From positions 1 through 9,663 of the forward strand of contig CAYJME010000122.1 of assembly GCA_964370795.1 (NCBI GenBank): DNA of 9,663 nucleotides. The letters run 5' to 3'. This DNA is from JAHFOW01 sp964370795. GTDB lineage: Bacteria; Planctomycetota; Brocadiia; Brocadiales; Brocadiaceae. This document shows positions 6,851 to 9,663 of this stretch, one piece after another; the stretch's first letter is position 1; each line of letters starts with the position of its first letter. Both the position numbers and the translations under genes were made by a program. The notes under the pieces were generated by a model. It saw nothing but the letters and a program-made list of their open reading frames with translations, searched no databases and had not been told where the DNA came from.

Positions 6851-6973
6851 ATGTCATTAAGTTAAGGATTATTTAATCAAAACAACCCCATATATCCCAC
6901 TTTTCGTTCGACTGAGCGCTCACGACGAAGTCTAAGGGGGACTTTTACGGCAGATAGCTTAAGTTAATGACAT
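6851..6973. repeat. Inverted TTAATGACAT pair flanking a hairpin
   Basis: The reverse complement of 6851-6866 matches 6958-6973 (CTTAAGTTAATGACAT) at 15 of 16 bases. Between them lies TGAGCGCTCA (6913-6922), a perfect 10-base palindrome with imperfect extension to about 6903-6928 (TTCG...CGAA). This looks like a small palindromic mobile-type element; there are no coding signs inside it. Confidence 0.5.
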
Positions 6974-7019
6974 TACCCGAAACATACTAGCCGTATCAGG
7001 TGAAACCAGAAAAGAAAGA

Positions 7020-7256
7020 TTAAGAAGTCCCCCCAAATCCATCATCCGAATAACCCTCTGTGTTTTTTATGGTCGGAAATTGCAATGTAAGACTGTTGGC
7101 AATTCTTGATACTTGTTGCTGGCTAACTCCTGCCAGCTTAGAAATACTGATACAATCAAGCATAGTAAAAAGAAATAAGAAAACCTGAAAACCAGTAAAA
7201 ATGGCCTCAAAATAATACGCTCTTATTTTATAACATTTTACTTCATTATCCATCAT
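7020..7256 (-). pseudogene. Possible relic with helix-turn-helix-like segment
   Basis: A 78-codon minus-strand frame whose residues about 35-56 (CISISKLAGVSQQQVSRIANSL) fit a helix-turn-helix pattern: a small residue, GVS turn, then a QQQVSRI recognition-like helix. The preceding 30 residues are hydrophobic and unlike a DNA-binding protein, and the frame ends soon after the HTH at GGTS. It starts opposite the cyclase ATG, has no visible ribosome binding site, and lies next to repeats. It may be a truncated fragment of a DNA-binding gene or a chance frame. Low confidence. Confidence 0.2.
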
Positions 7257-9102
7257 GGCAAAACAACCGTACTATAAACGTTTCTTAGCCATAATTGTCA
7301 TCGGCCTTATTTGCGGTGGAATAATGAGCGCTTTACTCGAAACAGGCTATCTCCGGTGGATTGAACATAAGAGTCTTGATTTTCGATTTTTGTGCAGGGG
7401 AGCAATCCCTATAAGCGACAAAATTCTCGTCATCGGAACAGATGAAGAGGCGCTGGATAAGATTAAAGATCCCTTCATATTCTGGAATCCCTACTTTGCT
7501 GAAGTTATCAAGGCAATAGCAAAGGGAGGGGCGCGGGTGATAGGATTCGATTTCCTGCAAACAATTCCTCTGAAAAAGAAGATTGACGGAGAAGACCATG
7601 ACGGCATTATGGCAAACGCCTTGATGGAGGCGGAAAATGTAATTATGATTAACCTGCTGCGCTGGGACGATACAACCAAAGGCCTCAAGGTTGACAACCC
7701 ACTCCCCCGATACCGATACGCCTCAGACCCCGAAAACATCGGGTTTTCAAATTTGACCATTGATAACGATGGATGCATCCGGAGACAAACATTACTCCTG
7801 AACGATGAAGAAAACAACGTCTATGCCTACCTTGGGCTCAAGGTTGTTGCAAGGTATTTCAACAGTATTATTGAAAAAAAAGGGAACACTATTTTTGTGG
7901 GAGACTGCGAGATCCCTGTCAACACGTATAACGAAATGCTTGTGAACTTTACCGGTCCCAGCGGGACGTTCCCCATCATATCATTTTATAAAGTATGGCA
8001 GCTCGCACATCAGGGAAACACTGAATTTTTTAAGAGGAACTTTAAAGACAAAATAATCCTCATAGGTCCGGGAAATATTTATTCCCAGGATTTTAAGCCT
8101 ACCCCCTATTACCGGTCACCGTATTATTCCGGCACACGTCAAACACCGGGCGTGGAAATTGTGGCAAATGTCATTAACACCATTCTGGAAAAACGGTTCA
8201 TAACTACTCTTAAACAATGGCAAACTGTTTGTATTATCATATTTCTTGGTATGCTCATCAGTTTTACATCTTTCAAGTTGTCACCTGTTTATGGTGGAAT
8301 CGCTGCCTTTTCTCTTGCTGCAAACTATAGTTATCTTTGTATTTTTCTTTTTAATCACTACAGTATTTGGTTACATCTCGTGTGTCCCGCTGACGTTATT
8401 CCACTCACGTATACGATAGTATTCGCCTATCGATATTCCATTGAAGACAAGGAAAAAAGGCGTATCAGGAAGATATTCAAACGCTATGTCAGCGAGGAAG
8501 TAGTAGAGGAATTGCTACAGTATCCGGGCACGATCCCCCTGGGCGGAAATCGTGTTCATGTAACAGTCCTTTTTGCTGATATCCGTGATTTTACCTCATT
8601 CTCCGAGAATCGGGACCCCTGGCAGGTTGTAGCGGTGTTAAACTCATTTTTTGCCCGGATGGTAGATATTATATTAAAAAATAAAGGTACATTAGATAAA
8701 TATATCGGGGATGGTCTTCTTGCCTTTTTCGGCGCTCCCATTGCCAGAAGCGGACATGCGGATATGGCAGTTATTTCCGCGATTGAAATGGTATCCCAAC
8801 TCGAAACGCTCAATAGGGAACTGAATCTCGACAAGCCATTGTCGATCGGGATTGGAATTCACTCGGGCGAGGTCATAGTGGGAAATATTGGTTCTGCACA
8901 AAAGATGGAATACACTGTTATTGGCGACACGGTGAATATCGCGTCCCGCATAGAAAGAATTACCAGGGAAAGCAATACAACCATCCTGATTACCGGAGAA
9001 ACCTTTGCACTCTTGAATAACCGGGATAATATAAGCCTGGATAAAGAAGTCGTCCTCCGCGGGAGGACAAAACCGATTGTAATCTATCGGGTGAAAGAGT
9101 AA
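7255..9102 (+). CDS. CHASE2-domain class III adenylate cyclase
   Basis: A 615-residue membrane enzyme predicted to convert ATP to cAMP in response to an extracytoplasmic signal. An N-terminal TM (about 10-29) precedes a CHASE2 sensor (about 35-315), recognised by LDFRFLCRGAIPISDKILVI, GARVIGFDF (92-100), KIILIGP (266-272) and TPGVEIVANVINTIL (297-311). Three closely spaced TM segments follow (about 323-340, 345-366, 372-392), then a short linker and the catalytic domain (about 432-612). Metal-binding Asp442 (FADIRDFT) and Asp486 (YIGDG) are present, as are Asn561 and Arg565 (GDTVNIASR) for transition-state binding. Base-selecting positions read Lys482 and Thr554, a pair typical of bacterial adenylate rather than guanylate cyclases. 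All key residues are intact in one chain, so a homodimer should be active. The ATG at 7255 is preferred because a later Met24 would remove the first TM; no Shine-Dalgarno is visible. The downstream spacer carries a CRP-like site. Confidence 0.93.
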   Translation: MAKQPYYKRFLAIIVIGLICGGIMSALLETGYLRWIEHKSLDFRFLCRGAIPISDKILVIGTDEEALDKIKDPFIFWNPYFAEVIKAIAKGGARVIGFDFLQTIPLKKKIDGEDHDGIMANALMEAENVIMINLLRWDDTTKGLKVDNPLPRYRYASDPENIGFSNLTIDNDGCIRRQTLLLNDEENNVYAYLGLKVVARYFNSIIEKKGNTIFVGDCEIPVNTYNEMLVNFTGPSGTFPIISFYKVWQLAHQGNTEFFKRNFKDKIILIGPGNIYSQDFKPTPYYRSPYYSGTRQTPGVEIVANVINTILEKRFITTLKQWQTVCIIIFLGMLISFTSFKLSPVYGGIAAFSLAANYSYLCIFLFNHYSIWLHLVCPADVIPLTYTIVFAYRYSIEDKEKRRIRKIFKRYVSEEVVEELLQYPGTIPLGGNRVHVTVLFADIRDFTSFSENRDPWQVVAVLNSFFARMVDIILKNKGTLDKYIGDGLLAFFGAPIARSGHADMAVISAIEMVSQLETLNRELNLDKPLSIGIGIHSGEVIVGNIGSAQKMEYTVIGDTVNIASRIERITRESNTTILITGETFALLNNRDNISLDKEVVLRGRTKPIVIYRVKE

Positions 9103-9119
9103 AAAATAATTTTTGAAAA

Positions 9120-9135
9120 TGTGACGTACGTCACA
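9120..9135. promoter_or_regulatory. CRP/FNR-family operator, perfect TGTGA-N6-TCACA palindrome
   Basis: TGTGACGTACGTCACA is a perfect 16-base palindrome matching the TGTGA-N6-TCACA core of CRP-type operators, preceded by AAA as in the extended consensus. Its centre (9127.5) is about 41 bases upstream of the start predicted from the TATAAT at 9156-9161, the geometry of a class II activated promoter. Related regulators such as HcpR recognise nearly the same core, so the exact protein is uncertain. The site lies 18 bases after the cyclase stop codon. Confidence 0.65.
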
Positions 9136-9155
9136 GACATATATAAAAATTTTGA

Positions 9156-9161
9156 TATAAT
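9156..9161 (+). promoter_or_regulatory. TATAAT -10 box of an activator-type promoter
   Basis: A perfect TATAAT. At 17-base spacing the -35 position (9133-9138, ACAGAC) is far from TTGACA and partly covered by the CRP-like palindrome, as expected where an activator replaces -35 contacts. Predicted start is near 9168, about 60 bases before the ATG at 9229. The region is AT-rich, so chance TATAAT matches are possible. Confidence 0.5.
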
Positions 9162-9228
9162 ATTTGATAATTGATAAGTCATTATTGTACTATTCCGGTA
9201 TCATAATTTTATATTGGAGGGTTAAGGT

Positions 9229-9663
9229 ATGTGTCTGCAAAATTTAAAAATATGTAAATATTTCATACCACTTTTACTTTCATTCTTTCTCTCTTACACC
9301 TTTGCCCAGGATACGGAATCTCCCACAGTTGCCAAAATAATGACGATTTCTGGGAATGTCTGGCTTTCCAGGGAAGGTAAAAAAGAAGTTGTGAAAAAGA
9401 CGGTCGAATTGAAAAAAGGCGATATACTTGAAGTTGAAGACCGATCGGGTATAACGATTGTCTACTTTGAAGGCAGCAAGCAAGAAGAATGTAAACCAAA
9501 GTCAACGATTGAGATCGGCACAGACAAAAGCATCGTAAGGCAAGGAGTTGTCATACCTATAAAGGAAACATCGGGGAAAATGATTATCCTGGATAAACAA
9601 GATAACCGTCCACTCCCCCGTGATAAGGATATTGCCCATGCCGGTGGACAGTTTATCCGTGGT
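9229..9663 (+). CDS. Secreted FecR-like domain protein (3' end outside window)
   Basis: The first 145 codons of a gene that runs off the window end without a stop. The ATG at 9229 follows a strong GGAGG (9216-9220) with 8 bases between, the best ribosome binding site in the window. Residues 1-25 form a signal peptide: basic LKICK, hydrophobic FIPLLLSFFLSY, then TFA before Q26 as a likely cleavage site. The mature part, AKIMTISGNVWLSREGKK...LKKGDILEVEDRSGITIVYF, resembles FecR-like beta domains (V.G.V..., L..GD.l...d.S...i.f). Genes for such proteins are often found with CHASE2 cyclases in other bacteria, as I recall. The protein would act in the periplasm or at the outer face of the membrane, perhaps linked to the CHASE2 sensor. 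It is preceded by a CRP-like site and TATAAT. The FecR assignment is moderate because only part of the gene is visible. Confidence 0.75.
   Translation, partial: MCLQNLKICKYFIPLLLSFFLSYTFAQDTESPTVAKIMTISGNVWLSREGKKEVVKKTVELKKGDILEVEDRSGITIVYFEGSKQEECKPKSTIEIGTDKSIVRQGVVIPIKETSGKMIILDKQDNRPLPRDKDIAHAGGQFIRG

Larger units (their letters stand above)
6611..7254. other. 644-bp repeat-rich region with no firm gene
   Basis: The left part holds a dispersed inverted-repeat element (6672-6809). The middle holds an inverted pair flanking a hairpin (6851-6973). The right part, 7020-7254, holds only a weak minus-strand open frame with an HTH-like stretch. A 69-codon plus-strand frame at 6667-6876 is repeat-derived and is not called. 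I found no convincing promoter, ribosome binding site or terminator for the cyclase in the last 200 bases. Confidence 0.6.

Noticed and set aside
6667..6876. Plus-strand frame of 69 codons in the second repeat region
   Set aside because: Codons derive from both halves of the TGTCATTGCGA element; no ribosome binding site.
7206..7234. Promoter with TATAAC upstream of the cyclase
   Set aside because: No recognisable -35 at 16-18 bases, and the region is AT-rich, so a chance match is likely.

Overview
The window is a bacterial chromosome segment of moderate AT bias. All five convincing genes lie on the + strand, separated by two long intergenic stretches filled with short interspersed repeats. 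The combination of a large PAS/GAF hybrid kinase, a CHASE2 adenylate cyclase, a FecR-like secreted protein and this kind of repeat load suggests a free-living, signalling-rich environmental Gram-negative. An anammox-type planctomycete (Brocadiales) is my best guess, but that rests on gene style and repeat appearance only. No ribosomal or other phylogenetic marker gene is present, and no tRNA, rRNA or CRISPR array was seen.

Layout. Positions 1-75 hold a short hairpin repeat. Positions 76-4071 encode a membrane-bound hybrid histidine kinase (sensor, HAMP, PAS, GAF, PAS, PAS, HisKA, ATPase, receiver). Positions 4072-4598 are noncoding and made of several repeat families; three of them occur as inverted pairs nested around a common centre. 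Positions 4599-5096 encode a CheW-like scaffold, overlapping by one base the gene at 5096-6154, a single-subunit member of the 2-hydroxyacyl-CoA dehydratase / benzoyl-CoA reductase family. A good sigma70-like promoter at 6234-6262 precedes a 99-residue coiled-coil protein (6311-6610). Positions 6611-7254 hold more repeats and a possible relic HTH reading frame on the minus strand. Positions 7255-9102 encode a CHASE2 class III adenylate cyclase. The spacer after it carries a perfect CRP-type palindrome placed as in a class II activated promoter. It drives a gene for a secreted FecR-like protein that starts at 9229 and runs off the window end.

How it may work together. Two signalling modules are visible. 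The first is a phosphorelay protein that senses outside the membrane and, through PAS/GAF domains, inside the cell; it ends in its own receiver, so its partner is elsewhere. The second is a cAMP module: the CHASE2 cyclase would make cAMP, and the next gene carries what looks like a cAMP-receptor-protein operator, suggesting a local cAMP-to-gene circuit. The CheW-dehydratase pair is an unusual translationally coupled combination of a chemosensory scaffold with an Fe-S enzyme family member, and its function cannot be read from the sequence.
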